From the NCBI RefSeq assembly GCF_002943425.1, contig NZ_PTRA01000006.1:248001-312000 (forward strand): DNA of 64,000 bases, read 5' to 3'. Below the pieces are notes generated by a model that worked only from the letters and a program-made list of their open reading frames with translations, had not been told where the DNA came from and searched no databases. Numbering within the stretch: the first letter of the stretch is position 1; each line of letters begins with the position of its first letter. Both the position numbers and the translations under genes were made by a program. This document shows, piece after piece, positions 1-7,868 of the stretch. The stretch comes from Siphonobacter curvatus. GTDB lineage: Bacteria; Bacteroidota; Bacteroidia; Cytophagales; Spirosomataceae.

Positions 1-36
1 TTATCCGGGCGTTTAGTACTGTAATTGATTTTCATG

Positions 37-74
37 AAAAAGCCTCGATTCCCACCGGAGTCGGGGCTTTTTTT
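37..74. terminator. Rho-independent terminator at left edge
   Basis: A 12-bp stem (37-48 with 61-72, one T-G wobble) encloses a 12-nt loop and is flanked by an A run on the left and a T run on the right, so it could stop transcripts in either direction. The gene it serves on the plus strand lies left of the window. Positions 75-193 hold nothing recognisable. Confidence 0.8.
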
Positions 75-193
75 CAGGGATACGGCTAATTCTACTTTTA
101 CTAACTGTAGTTCCTGATCTTTTTTGAAACTAATCTTTCCGAATGAATACTTCTGAGCGACAATACTGATTCATTCCCCACTGGAGCTAAATG

Positions 194-233
194 TGAGCTT
201 TTTAGCAAAGTTACTTTGAGCTTTTTAACAAAG
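194..233 (+). repeat. Imperfect 17-bp direct repeat upstream of the SDR gene
   Basis: TGAGCTTTTTAGCAAAG at 194-210 recurs at 217-233 with one change (G to A). The 23-bp centre-to-centre spacing is about two helical turns, as for tandem regulator sites such as AraC half-sites. It lies 57 bp before the start codon at 290. Operator function is inferred only from position and spacing. Confidence 0.45.
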
Positions 234-289
234 CAGCCCCTAGGCCAGACCACGAATTTTGTAATCGAAACAATAAACAAACATTCGCT

Positions 290-1174
290 ATGAAAAAGGT
301 TTGGTTCATTACCGGAAGTTCCCGTGGTTTAGGCCGTCAGTTAACCGAAGCCGTACTGGCTCAGGGCGATCGAGTAGCCGCTACGGCTCGTCAACCCGAA
401 TCCTTGCAGGCTCTCAAAAATCAGTATCCCGATCAACTGGAACTCCTCACGCTGGACGTTACGAACCCGGAACAAATTCAGGCCGCCGTAACGCTTACCG
501 TAGAACGATTGGGTCGCATCGACGTACTAGTCAATAATGCAGGGTTTGGGATTATCGGTGCCGCCGAAGCGTTCACGGAAGAGCAGGTACGTAGCCAGCT
601 CGAAACGAATTTGTACGCTCCCATTGCTATTACGCGGGCCGTACTACCCGTGATGCGGAAGCAACGCAGTGGCCGCATTCTGCAAATTAGCTCCGTAGGA
701 GGTCGCGTGGGTGCCGCTGGGTTGACTATGTATCAGGCCGCTAAGTTTGGACTGGGTGGTTTTACCGAAGCCCTCGTCAATGAAGTGGTTCCGCTCGGGA
801 TACAAGTGACGTCCGTTGAACCCGGTGGTTTCCGTACCGATTGGGCCGGAGCTTCCATGACTTACGCCACCCCGGTTGAAGGATATGAAACCAGCGTGGG
901 CCAGCGTGCCGAGTATTTCGCCAGCGGTCAATACATTCCCATGGGCGATCCGGCCAAAGCGGCTCAGGTCCTGATTGATGTGGTCAACCATCCGGAACCT
1001 CCGATTCATTTAATTCTGGGAAGTGAAGCCGCTAGCATTTTACAGGAAGCTGACGCCCGCCGAAAGACTGAGTTTGAAGCTTGGCTACCCGTTTCCGTTT
1101 CCACGGATCACGACGATTCAGACAATTTTCTGGATAGCGAACTGGGCCAGACTTATCTCAAAGGGAAGGCGTGA
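290..1174 (+). CDS. SDR family NAD(P)-dependent oxidoreductase
   Basis: A classical short-chain dehydrogenase/reductase, a cytoplasmic NAD(P)H-dependent enzyme. The nucleotide-binding TGSSRGLG motif is at residues 8-15, NNAG at 82-85, and the catalytic Ser135, Tyr148 and Lys152 (YxxxK) are all present. At 294 aa it is about 40 residues longer than minimal SDRs, and the extra C-terminal segment fits the subgroup often annotated as oxidoreductases related to 17-beta-hydroxysteroid or retinol dehydrogenases. The substrate cannot be read from sequence. The AraC gene 91 bp downstream on the same strand may be its regulator, since SDR-AraC pairs are common in Bacteroidota. The ATG at 290 places the Rossmann motif at the usual distance from the N-terminus. 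Confidence 0.93.
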   Translation: MKKVWFITGSSRGLGRQLTEAVLAQGDRVAATARQPESLQALKNQYPDQLELLTLDVTNPEQIQAAVTLTVERLGRIDVLVNNAGFGIIGAAEAFTEEQVRSQLETNLYAPIAITRAVLPVMRKQRSGRILQISSVGGRVGAAGLTMYQAAKFGLGGFTEALVNEVVPLGIQVTSVEPGGFRTDWAGASMTYATPVEGYETSVGQRAEYFASGQYIPMGDPAKAAQVLIDVVNHPEPPIHLILGSEAASILQEADARRKTEFEAWLPVSVSTDHDDSDNFLDSELGQTYLKGKA

Positions 1175-1265
1175 GCTTGTACCTTTGGTTGATCCACCAC
1201 CATCGAACCTTCTTATCCGTAACTTGTTGCGTACACACGTACGCAGCAAGTTTTTTGATTCAGCC

Positions 1266-2066
1266 ATGTCCGAAGTGCCACCCAATTCCCGCATTATCTA
1301 TTCCTGCTACTACAACATCAGTAGGGACGGGGAGCAGTTTATCCCCGAACACGTATTCAGCTATCAGATTTCCGGTTCGCTGACGGTCAATGATGGCTTG
1401 CAGGTGTACGAGTTTAAGCCCGGCGATTTCCGTTTCAGTCGCCGTAATCAGTTGGCGAAATTCGTGAAGCATCCGCCCGTAGGAGGGGAGTTCACTTCCA
1501 TTTCTGTTTTCCTCGACCAAAAAACGTTAGTAAACCTAAGTCAGGAATACGGGTATACCGCTCAGAAACGGCACCTGCCAGCTCCAGCGGTCATTCCTCT
1601 ATCGCCGCACCCGCTGTACCAGGGATACATGGATTCCCTGATGCCCTATGTACCCTTGTCCGGAACTACGGACGATCCACTGTTTGCTTTAAAAGTAAAA
1701 GAAGCGGTGCTGCTGCTATTGCGTACTGAACCTGAGTTAAAGGACATTCTGTTCGATTTCGCCGAACCGGGTAAGCTCGATCTGGAAGAGTTTATGATGC
1801 AGCATTACCAGTTTAATGTCAGTCTGAATCGATTTGCGTATTTGAGTGGCCGTAGTCTGGCTACATTCAAACGCGATTTTGAGAAAATTTTTCATCTGTC
1901 GCCGCATCGCTGGCTCTTAAATAAACGCTTGCAGGATGCTTATTTCCTGATTAAAGAAAAAGGACGAAAACCATCGGAGGTTTACCTGGAAGTGGGCTTT
2001 GAAGATCTGTCGCATTTTTCCTTCGCTTTTAAAAAAGCCTTTGGTCAGGCCCCTTCGTTAGTATAA
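1266..2066 (+). CDS. AraC family transcriptional regulator
   Basis: A 266-aa regulator with an N-terminal sensory region of cupin/AraC_N type and a C-terminal double helix-turn-helix (about residues 185-262), including the recognisable GFEDLSHFSFAFKKAFG second helix region. The frame is open upstream to an ATG at 1023, but that would overlap the SDR gene by 150 bp. The ATG at 1266 avoids the overlap and gives a normal N-terminus, so it is preferred. It probably controls the upstream SDR gene or itself; the effector is unknown. Confidence 0.88.
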   Translation: MSEVPPNSRIIYSCYYNISRDGEQFIPEHVFSYQISGSLTVNDGLQVYEFKPGDFRFSRRNQLAKFVKHPPVGGEFTSISVFLDQKTLVNLSQEYGYTAQKRHLPAPAVIPLSPHPLYQGYMDSLMPYVPLSGTTDDPLFALKVKEAVLLLLRTEPELKDILFDFAEPGKLDLEEFMMQHYQFNVSLNRFAYLSGRSLATFKRDFEKIFHLSPHRWLLNKRLQDAYFLIKEKGRKPSEVYLEVGFEDLSHFSFAFKKAFGQAPSLV

Positions 2067-2189
2067 GCGGGCTATTGTTTGAATTTTATAAGTATGCCTT
2101 TGTTTTTCGTAAGTCTCAATACTCGATATACCGTACTTTTGCTACTGTATATCAACCCAAGGGATTTGAATTAAACACCCGCGAAGCGT

Positions 2190-3092
2190 ATGGCAACGAT
2201 TGAAACCTTAGAAGATTTTTATCAAACTAAATTCAATGAGCAGCCCCCCAATCTTCAACAGAATTTGGGGCATTTCAACGTATTTCGGCTGGAAGACTGC
2301 CATGGCCCGCACGGTGCCCCGGTGAAATACACCCGTCGGGATTTCTACAAAATCAGTCTGATTCGGGGAAAGAACGTCTTTCACTACGCCGATAAAAGTC
2401 TGGAAGTAGAAGGGCCGACCCTTATGTTTTTTAATCCCAAGGTACCTTACACTTGGGAGTCGCGTTCGGAAGATTATACGGGCTTTTTCTGCATTTTCAA
2501 GGATGCTTTTTTCACGGAAAAAATGCGGGACCCTTTATCCGAAATGCCCATGTTCGCCAGCGGCGGTAAACCGGCTTTCATTTTGCCGGAAGCTCAGGAA
2601 CAGCAGGTGAGTGCTTTATTCGAAAAAATGCTCGCTGAAATGCAGTCGGACTACCGGTTTAAATACGATCTGCTTCGCAATTACGTCATCGAGCTGATTC
2701 ACGTAGCTTTAAAAGTCCAGCCCTCGCAAACGCTCTACCAGCATCCGGATGCGAATGCCCGCATTACGGCGATTTTCTCTGAGTTATTGGAAAGACAGTT
2801 CCCCATTGAAACGCCTTCACAACGATTCAAGCTGCGGTCGGCCAAGGATTTTGCTGAGCACTTATCCGTACACGTTAACCACCTCAATCGAGCCATTCGG
2901 CAAACGACGGGTAAAACGACGACCGATCACATTACCGAACGACTGACCAGCGAAGCCAAAGCCCTGCTTAAACATACCAACTGGAATATTGCCGAAATCA
3001 GTTATTGCCTGGGTTTTGAGGAACCTTCACACTTTAATAACTTCTTCAAAAAACACGTATCCTTAACGCCTTCAGCGTACCGTTATCTCTAA
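2190..3092 (+). CDS. AraC family transcriptional regulator
   Basis: A 300-aa DNA-binding activator. The N-terminal half resembles the AraC effector-binding cupin (the segment around FFNPKVPYTWES is typical of Bacteroidota AraC proteins). Two helix-turn-helix motifs fill residues 205-300, ending with GFEEPSHFNNFFKKHV, a strong AraC signature. A TACTTTTG element (2134-2141) matches the phylum -7 consensus, although no good -33 element sits at the right distance. It is separated from the previous AraC gene by 123 bp and followed at once by a strong hairpin, so it is probably monocistronic. Confidence 0.92.
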   Translation: MATIETLEDFYQTKFNEQPPNLQQNLGHFNVFRLEDCHGPHGAPVKYTRRDFYKISLIRGKNVFHYADKSLEVEGPTLMFFNPKVPYTWESRSEDYTGFFCIFKDAFFTEKMRDPLSEMPMFASGGKPAFILPEAQEQQVSALFEKMLAEMQSDYRFKYDLLRNYVIELIHVALKVQPSQTLYQHPDANARITAIFSELLERQFPIETPSQRFKLRSAKDFAEHLSVHVNHLNRAIRQTTGKTTTDHITERLTSEAKALLKHTNWNIAEISYCLGFEEPSHFNNFFKKHVSLTPSAYRYL

Positions 3093-3100
3093 GGGGTATG

Positions 3101-3149
3101 GGCCATCAACTTTCCGAACTTGTAGCTTTAGTTCGGAAAGTTGATGGCC
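3101..3149. terminator. Perfect 19-bp inverted repeat after the AraC gene
   Basis: Positions 3101-3119 (GGCCATCAACTTTCCGAAC) are exactly complementary to 3131-3149 around an 11-nt loop. It begins 8 bp after the AraC stop codon and has no T tract on either side. It may end the AraC transcript or stabilise the mRNA end; a classical intrinsic terminator is not proven. Confidence 0.6.
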
Positions 3150-3291
3150 TAACCCTTTCACTATACGTTAAATATTCTTCGAGATTACTAAAATTTAAAC
3201 CTCCGAGTTCAAATTTGGGTTTTACCTTCGCACGTCGCAGCCACTGATTTATTCTTACAGCCCTGAATGGCCTGTATCCATTAAGCTTTTT

Positions 3292-3879
3292 ATGATCTGG
3301 TACGAAGAAGAAGTAAAACAATTAAAACAACGAATTAACCCGGCTCAACTAAACCGTACTGTCTTTTACGGTAGTTCCTCCATTCGTTTATGGTCAACAC
3401 TGGCTCAGGATTTTCCTGATACGCCCGTACTCAATCTCGGCTTCGGTGGCTCGACCCTGGCCGCCTGCTCGTGGTACTTTGAAGAGATCGTGGTGCCGAG
3501 TAAGCCTCGGGCGATCGTTTTTTACGCGGGCGACAATGACCTTGGTGATCAAAGACATCCCGAAGAGGTGTACCTGTTCTTTTGTACGCTGGTCGAACGT
3601 ATGAAAAAGAATTTACCCGATGTTCCGCTCGTGTATGTATCCATCAAGCCAAGTCTGGCCCGCTGGGATTTGATTGAAAAAATCAAACATACGAACGCAC
3701 TCATTGCCGAAAAAATCAAGCTGACGCCCGGATTTACGTATTTGGATATAACGCATGCCATGCTGGGAGCGAACCACCGACCCCGACCCGAACTATTCGA
3801 AGCGGACGGTTTACACCTTAGCCCGGCGGGTTATCAGGTCTGGACGAAGCTACTGCGGCCTCACGTAGAGAAATTTTAA
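3292..3879 (+). CDS. SGNH/GDSL hydrolase family protein
   Basis: A 195-aa esterase-fold protein. The block I serine motif FYGSSSIRLW is at residues 25-34, the block II glycine lies in GFGGS, block III is GDND, and block V DGLHLS near the C-terminus carries the Asp and His. Together these give the full SGNH catalytic set, so an ester-hydrolysing activity (acetylated glycan, lipid or acyl substrate) is expected. No signal peptide is visible, which suggests a cytoplasmic enzyme. The gene lies 77 bp before an esterase gene on the same strand, so the two may be co-transcribed. Confidence 0.9.
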   Translation: MIWYEEEVKQLKQRINPAQLNRTVFYGSSSIRLWSTLAQDFPDTPVLNLGFGGSTLAACSWYFEEIVVPSKPRAIVFYAGDNDLGDQRHPEEVYLFFCTLVERMKKNLPDVPLVYVSIKPSLARWDLIEKIKHTNALIAEKIKLTPGFTYLDITHAMLGANHRPRPELFEADGLHLSPAGYQVWTKLLRPHVEKF

Positions 3880-3956
3880 TGATTTATTCATACCAACGAT
3901 ACGACCAGATTTAGAAATCATTGAGAACTTAGGGGTCTTTCTTGTCATCCTTACCT

Positions 3957-4685
3957 ATGCTTCGTAACCCACACGGCTGGTACAGTCCAGTGCTTGAGCG
4001 ACACATGGATTTACTCGTCTACGGCCACGCAGGGGCTCGCGTTTTGATCTTTCCAACCCGTCGGGGTCGGTTTTACGAATACGAGAAACTGGGTCTGGTC
4101 GAGGCTCTTCGGGATAAAATCGAACAAGGGTGGCTACAACTCATCTGCGTCGATTCGATTGACGCCGAAAGCCTGTACAGCGAGAGTATTCCACCCGCCG
4201 AGCGTATTCAGCGGCACATTGCCTACGAAGCGTACATCTTACAGGAAGTACTGCCTTTTTCGGAGAAACTGAATCCGGGTTCTTTTCTGATTTCCCACGG
4301 TTGTAGTTTCGGAGCTTTTCACGCCGTGAATATTGCCCTGCGGCATCCCGAGCAATTTGGTAAAGTGGTGGCCTTCAGTGGCCGCTACAACCTAGCGGTT
4401 CCTACCTCCGAGTTCCGTGGACTATTCGACGATTACTACGACGAAAACATCTATTACCACACGCCTAATCACTTTCTACCTAACCTGCACGACGAGCAGT
4501 TGCTAGCCAAAATTCGCCAGCTGGAATTTGTCATCGTCATTGGTAGCGACGATCCCTTCCTGGAAAGTAATTTCCAGCTCGAACGCGATCTGACACACAA
4601 AGGCATTGCTCACGAATTCTACGTTTGGGAGGGCCGGGCTCACCAGGCCGATGCCTGGCAAAAGATGGTAGATATCTATCTGTAA
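3957..4685 (+). CDS. Putative esterase, alpha/beta hydrolase fold
   Basis: A 242-aa protein resembling the esterase D/PF00756-like group found across Bacteroidota. The opening HGWYSPVLERHMDLLVYGHAG followed by an LIFPTRRGRFYEYE segment is typical. The nucleophile elbow is GCSFGA, the acidic residue probably lies in the GSDDP segment, and the histidine in GRAHQADAW. No signal peptide is seen. A TTG five codons upstream (3942) is also in frame; the ATG at 3957 is preferred because relatives begin shortly before the conserved Trp. The substrate is unknown, and the neighbouring SGNH hydrolase hints at ester chemistry. Confidence 0.85.
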   Translation: MLRNPHGWYSPVLERHMDLLVYGHAGARVLIFPTRRGRFYEYEKLGLVEALRDKIEQGWLQLICVDSIDAESLYSESIPPAERIQRHIAYEAYILQEVLPFSEKLNPGSFLISHGCSFGAFHAVNIALRHPEQFGKVVAFSGRYNLAVPTSEFRGLFDDYYDENIYYHTPNHFLPNLHDEQLLAKIRQLEFVIVIGSDDPFLESNFQLERDLTHKGIAHEFYVWEGRAHQADAWQKMVDIYL

Positions 4686-4956
4686 CGGGCTACTGGCTCT
4701 AAAAACTTCACTTCTGCAGATTATTCCTCAACTTTCTGTATTTGGATACCCATGCTGTATATACGGACGGGGCTTCTCTAGTCTCTTCACAGTAGAACGG
4801 ATTTGACCGTTCCATAAGTTCTGAATGTTTCATGAGAGATTGTGAGGAATACGAACTCTTCTCGCTTGATACCTTGCCCGCAAGTATGGTTTCTAGATGG
4901 TCAGTTAATTCGAAAAGGTTTTAGGATCAGTATACTAGCTGTAATTATAATTTTTA
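4686..4956. other. Intergenic region, nothing recognised
   Basis: This stretch between the esterase and the DUF4198 gene carries no long open frame, RNA gene or repeat that I can identify. It becomes AT-rich towards the promoter at 4957. Confidence 0.5.
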
Positions 4957-4989
4957 TTTGGACTCATTATAAATAGATATGTAATTTAG
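4957..4989 (+). promoter_or_regulatory. Putative Bacteroidota-type promoter for the DUF4198 gene
   Basis: TTTG (4957-4960) is followed after 21 nt by TAATTTAG (4982-4989), a 7 of 8 match to TAnnTTTG. A transcript would start near 4995 and carry a leader of about 80 nt before the ATG at 5076. Confidence 0.4.
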
Positions 4990-5075
4990 CCGTTAGAAAG
5001 AAGAAAAAAGGCCGTTAATTGTCCTTTTTGCCTGTAAGTAAACAAGCCTTCTCACTTTTCTTTAACGACTATTTT

Positions 5076-5783
5076 ATGAAAGTAAAAGCTACTTTGTTAT
5101 CGCTGGCTCTGTTTTTGAGCATCAGTAGTGCCTTCGCCCACGCCCTTTGGTTGCAAACGCCCGCTATCGGCAAAAAAGGACAGGCTCAAACCGTCAAAAT
5201 TAGCTACGCCGAACCGGGTGAAACGCCGGAAAAAGTTGCCGACTGGTATTCTGACGTAAAGGAATTTAGCCTTTGGCTGATTGCTCCCGATCAGACCAAG
5301 ACCAAACTTTCGGTAAGTCCGGCTAATGACCATTTTACGGCTACGTTCACGCCAACGCAGGATGGCGTGTACACGCTGGCTGTTGGACACGAAGCTAAAG
5401 ACTTGGGTGGTACGACCAAGTATCAGTTCAATGCAACGGCTACCGTTACGGTGGGTAAAGCAAGCGGCAAATCCGCCACTCCCAATGAACTCAATGTCGC
5501 GTTGGCTCAAGACAAGTCTTTCAAAGTAGGAAAGCCGGTTTCACTCGAAAGTGTATTTAAAAATACGCCTTCTGAAAAAATCTATATCTCCGTTCACTCA
5601 CCCAGTGGTTGGAGCCGTCAGGTCGTTACGAACGCTCAGGGTGTAGCCGAGTTCACGCCGCTATGGCCGGGTACGTACTACGTGGAAGGCTCTAAAACGG
5701 AAAAAGAACAGGGTCAGCTTCAGGGAAAAGAGTACAAATCGGTTTGGCGTTGTGCTACGTTAACCTTCGATGTTGCTCCCTAG
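5076..5783 (+). CDS. DUF4198 domain-containing exported protein
   Basis: A 235-aa secreted protein with a clear signal peptide (MKVKATLLSLALFLSISSAFA) and the mature N-terminus HALWLQTP, typical of DUF4198 proteins, which are related to the periplasmic NikM-like component of nickel and cobalt uptake systems. Two beta-sandwich-like halves are suggested by the repeated VYTLAVGHEAKD and TYYVEGSKTEKE segments. The frame is open from a TTG at 5019, but the ATG at 5076 precedes the signal peptide directly and is the likely start. A metal-related periplasmic role is inferred from the family; the next gene encodes a Fur-type protein, which fits that idea loosely. Confidence 0.85.
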   Translation: MKVKATLLSLALFLSISSAFAHALWLQTPAIGKKGQAQTVKISYAEPGETPEKVADWYSDVKEFSLWLIAPDQTKTKLSVSPANDHFTATFTPTQDGVYTLAVGHEAKDLGGTTKYQFNATATVTVGKASGKSATPNELNVALAQDKSFKVGKPVSLESVFKNTPSEKIYISVHSPSGWSRQVVTNAQGVAEFTPLWPGTYYVEGSKTEKEQGQLQGKEYKSVWRCATLTFDVAP

Positions 5784-5795
5784 GTCTTAACGTTC

Positions 5796-5834
5796 AGCGG
5801 CAGGGGATCGAAAAGAGGACCTGCCGCTTTTTTC
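5796..5834 (+). terminator. Intrinsic terminator after the DUF4198 gene
   Basis: AGCGGCAGG (5796-5804) pairs exactly with CCTGCCGCT (5820-5828), followed by a T run to 5833. It ends the DUF4198 transcript only a few bases before the Fur-like start codon, so that gene must rely on read-through or an internal promoter. Confidence 0.85.
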
Positions 5835-5841
5835 ATAAGTG

Positions 5842-6126
5842 ATGATGTACAACATTAATAATCGGATTGACACGTACTGCATAGAACGGGGCATTCGGAA
5901 GTCCATTAAACGAAATCAGGTAGCCACAGTACTCGAGCGTATCCACGAAAGCATGGATGCCGAACAGGTTTGGTTACTACTTAAGAAGAATCACTTTCAG
6001 ATCAGCATTGGTGCCGTTTATCAGGCCCTGAATTGGCTGGTCGAGCATGGCTTTGTCGAAAAACATATCCAGGCTGATCGTAAGTTTATTTATTATCTCA
6101 CCACTAAAGAATCAGAGCTTTCTTGA
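5842..6126 (+). CDS. Short Fur-family winged-helix protein (DNA-binding half only)
   Basis: About 94 aa. Residues 20-75 resemble the winged-helix N-terminal domain of Fur/PerR repressors: a helix pattern like NQVATVLERI, then AEQVWLLLKK, then ISIGAVYQALNWLVEHGFVEK, where Fur has ISLATVYRTL. The C-terminal dimerisation and metal-binding half, with its His and Cys ligands, is absent, so the protein is about two thirds of normal Fur length. GTG at 5839 and ATG at 5842 and 5845 are alternative starts. It may be a natural small regulator or a truncated gene. It follows a DUF4198 gene and is itself followed by a strong terminator. Confidence 0.7.
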   Translation: MMYNINNRIDTYCIERGIRKSIKRNQVATVLERIHESMDAEQVWLLLKKNHFQISIGAVYQALNWLVEHGFVEKHIQADRKFIYYLTTKESELS

Positions 6127-6182
6127 ATTTCAAAGTGTACTACTTAACAACTATTTGTATGCTGCTAAACATGCGTTTACAG

Positions 6183-6219
6183 AAAAAAGAGAAGTCTGTT
6201 GATCGGACTTCTCTTTTTA
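6183..6219 (+). terminator. Intrinsic terminator after the Fur-like gene
   Basis: AGAGAAGTC (6188-6196) pairs with GACTTCTCT (6206-6214). An A run before and a T run after make it a textbook terminator and possibly bidirectional. Confidence 0.88.
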
Positions 6220-6778
6220 TATAAGGGATATTCCAACAAGCTATTCCTCTCAGGAGTACCTCTTTAGACTTTTGATATACTTGATTTATTACAATCAGAT
6301 CAAAAAACTGTCTTCAAGACTTTTGCTACAGGTTTTACTTAACCTTATTTCGTACAGGGAGCTTCTTAGTGCTGGTACTACCCCAGTACACCTGCCCATC
6401 ATTAAAAGCTATTACCTACCTATCCATCAATATGTTATAAAAGGCTAGTTCTGTACATTTCCAGAAATTTTCGCTAAAAAGCGACCCGTTCCTTTTTCTT
6501 CGTTCGCTGACGTATCTAATCTCAATACGTAAAGACTTAAAAACCTTTTAAGTACCAAAATATTCTACTTACACGGCAAACCTTTCCATTAGTCGAATAT
6601 ACCCCTGCCTAAGCTAAGAAGGCGGCAACTTTGTATCACTGAATTGGTCAGAGGAGTGGCGGCTTTGCTGACCGTGTATGAACAAACTCCAAGACTTACC
6701 TGCGACGACAGACAGGCCTTAACTATGCCCCTCTGCAACAGTAGAAGGACTTTTATTTGAAGATTATATTTTATACTA
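6220..6778. other. Gene-poor AT-rich stretch
   Basis: About 560 bp with no convincing open frame, tRNA or repeat. It has short stop-rich frames in all directions and could be decayed sequence, but I recognise no gene family in it. Confidence 0.5.
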
Positions 6779-7099
6779 ATGCTTAGTTACCATTTGAACT
6801 ACAGACCCATGAATAAGACAACACCCGCGATAGTAAGCCCAATGTCCGTTCAGGATTATCTGGATGCACTCATTACCATTTACGTGGACGAATATCTTAA
6901 GGGAGTAGAACAAGCTCCTACTGACTTGCCCTACCAATCCCCCTATGAGCCTCTGGTGAAGCGTGCCATGAAAGCCTACGAAGGAATCATTAAGCACCCT
7001 GGCCTTTTTGAAGATATTTACGATGACTTTAAACTTGAATTTCAGGAATACGGACTTGAGATATCTAAAGTCATAGCCGTACGGCAACACGTCTGGTAA
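6779..7099 (+). CDS. Hypothetical protein, acidic, 106 aa or 96 aa
   Basis: I do not recognise this protein. It is acidic and apparently helical, with no signal peptide, transmembrane segment or cysteine. The body VQDYLDALITIYVDEYLKG...YEPLVKRAMKAYEGII looks like a genuine globular alpha-helical protein, and codon use resembles neighbouring genes. The opposite strand is also open here, but its product is cationic and of poor composition. A second ATG at 6809 would give a 96-aa product. The gene sits alone in a gene-poor zone next to a pseudogene. Confidence 0.5.
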   Translation: MLSYHLNYRPMNKTTPAIVSPMSVQDYLDALITIYVDEYLKGVEQAPTDLPYQSPYEPLVKRAMKAYEGIIKHPGLFEDIYDDFKLEFQEYGLEISKVIAVRQHVW

Positions 7100-7182
7100 T
7101 TGTCTTTTTTTAAGATTGCAAATACGTTCTTCTTCAGAAGAATACCCTGGTAACGTCTATTATCTTGATTACCTGAAAAGGT

Positions 7183-7440
7183 CTAGACGATTTTCAAAGC
7201 ATTAGCGTAGGGCATCGGGGCTTGATGGCCGGGTAGCTGCATCACCGGACCCTGACTCGTCTGCTCAAACGACAACGACTCCGCCCCCCAGGAGTCGGAT
7301 ATAAACCCTTCTCGCTAGCCAGCGACTTGATCACCACCTTTCCCCCTCGGGCCAGCCCATCACCGTGGCATATAAGGCCTCTCCCTTGCTGGCAAACCGA
7401 ATAGCTGCCCCATTAAAAGCTTTGCCTTCGTTGAAACCCT
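7183..7440 (-). pseudogene. Decayed C-terminal tail of an alpha-L-fucosidase (GH29)
   Basis: On the minus strand three frames in turn give pieces of the fucosidase C-terminal beta domain: GFNEGKAFNGAAIRFASKG and ALYATVMGWPEG, then GKVVIKSLASEKGLYP, then ESLSFEQTSQGPVMQLP and YANALKIV followed by a stop codon at 7183-7185. The order and motifs (IRF..KG..LYA..LGWP, IKSL, LSFEQT, YALKI) match GH29 enzymes. At least two frameshifts separate them, and the catalytic domain is missing. It is a remnant of a once-larger carbohydrate-use gene. Confidence 0.7.
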
Positions 7441-7783
7441 GAGTCGACAGCGGAGCTGCTCCTTATTGGGCTAGTCCCTACCCGAATGTTCATAAATGTC
7501 TTCACTGTTCACTTAAAACCAAGCCCAAATCTGGCTGACAATCGCCTGCTCATCAAGCACTTTGCCAAACACCATCGCGTGCTGGTCCATACTCTTATTT
7601 GAGCCTTTCTGAGCCGTTTGTCCAAGAACGACTCTGGAAAGGCTCAATGCAGGTAGCGTACTCTTACGAGTAATCTGCGGTTCATAAATAGTATTGGGGT
7701 GAGAGCTTGAAGACCTCAAGTGCTCTAATTCATATAAAAGTATAGTATAATTAATTATTTAAATTGTATAAAAATGGTTTAAA
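7441..7783. other. Remnant-like region upstream of the fucosidase tail
   Basis: A minus-strand open frame at 7513-7719 (68 codons) begins near the AT-rich promoter region of the next gene and has no recognisable family or signal. Given the adjacent decayed fucosidase it is more likely debris than a gene. Nothing else is visible. Confidence 0.35.
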
Positions 7784-7814
7784 TTGTCACAAATCGGGTT
7801 TTCAATTATCTTTG
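7784..7814 (+). promoter_or_regulatory. Bacteroidota-type promoter of the AraC gene
   Basis: TTG (7784-7786), a 20-nt spacer and TATCTTTG (7807-7814) match the phylum consensus fully. Transcription should begin near 7820, which rules out the in-frame ATG at 7764 as the start of the following gene. Confidence 0.65.
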
Positions 7815-7868
7815 GTAGCAGGAGAGAATAGGAAATGCATGGCATTTATAGCTATAAATCTGTCATTT

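Noticed and set aside
6776-7090. Minus-strand open frame opposite the 6779-7099 gene
   Set aside because: The product is cationic with low-quality composition, and the plus-strand frame looks more like a protein.
7764-7868. Upstream start of the AraC gene at 7764
   Set aside because: A full-consensus promoter lies inside this extension.
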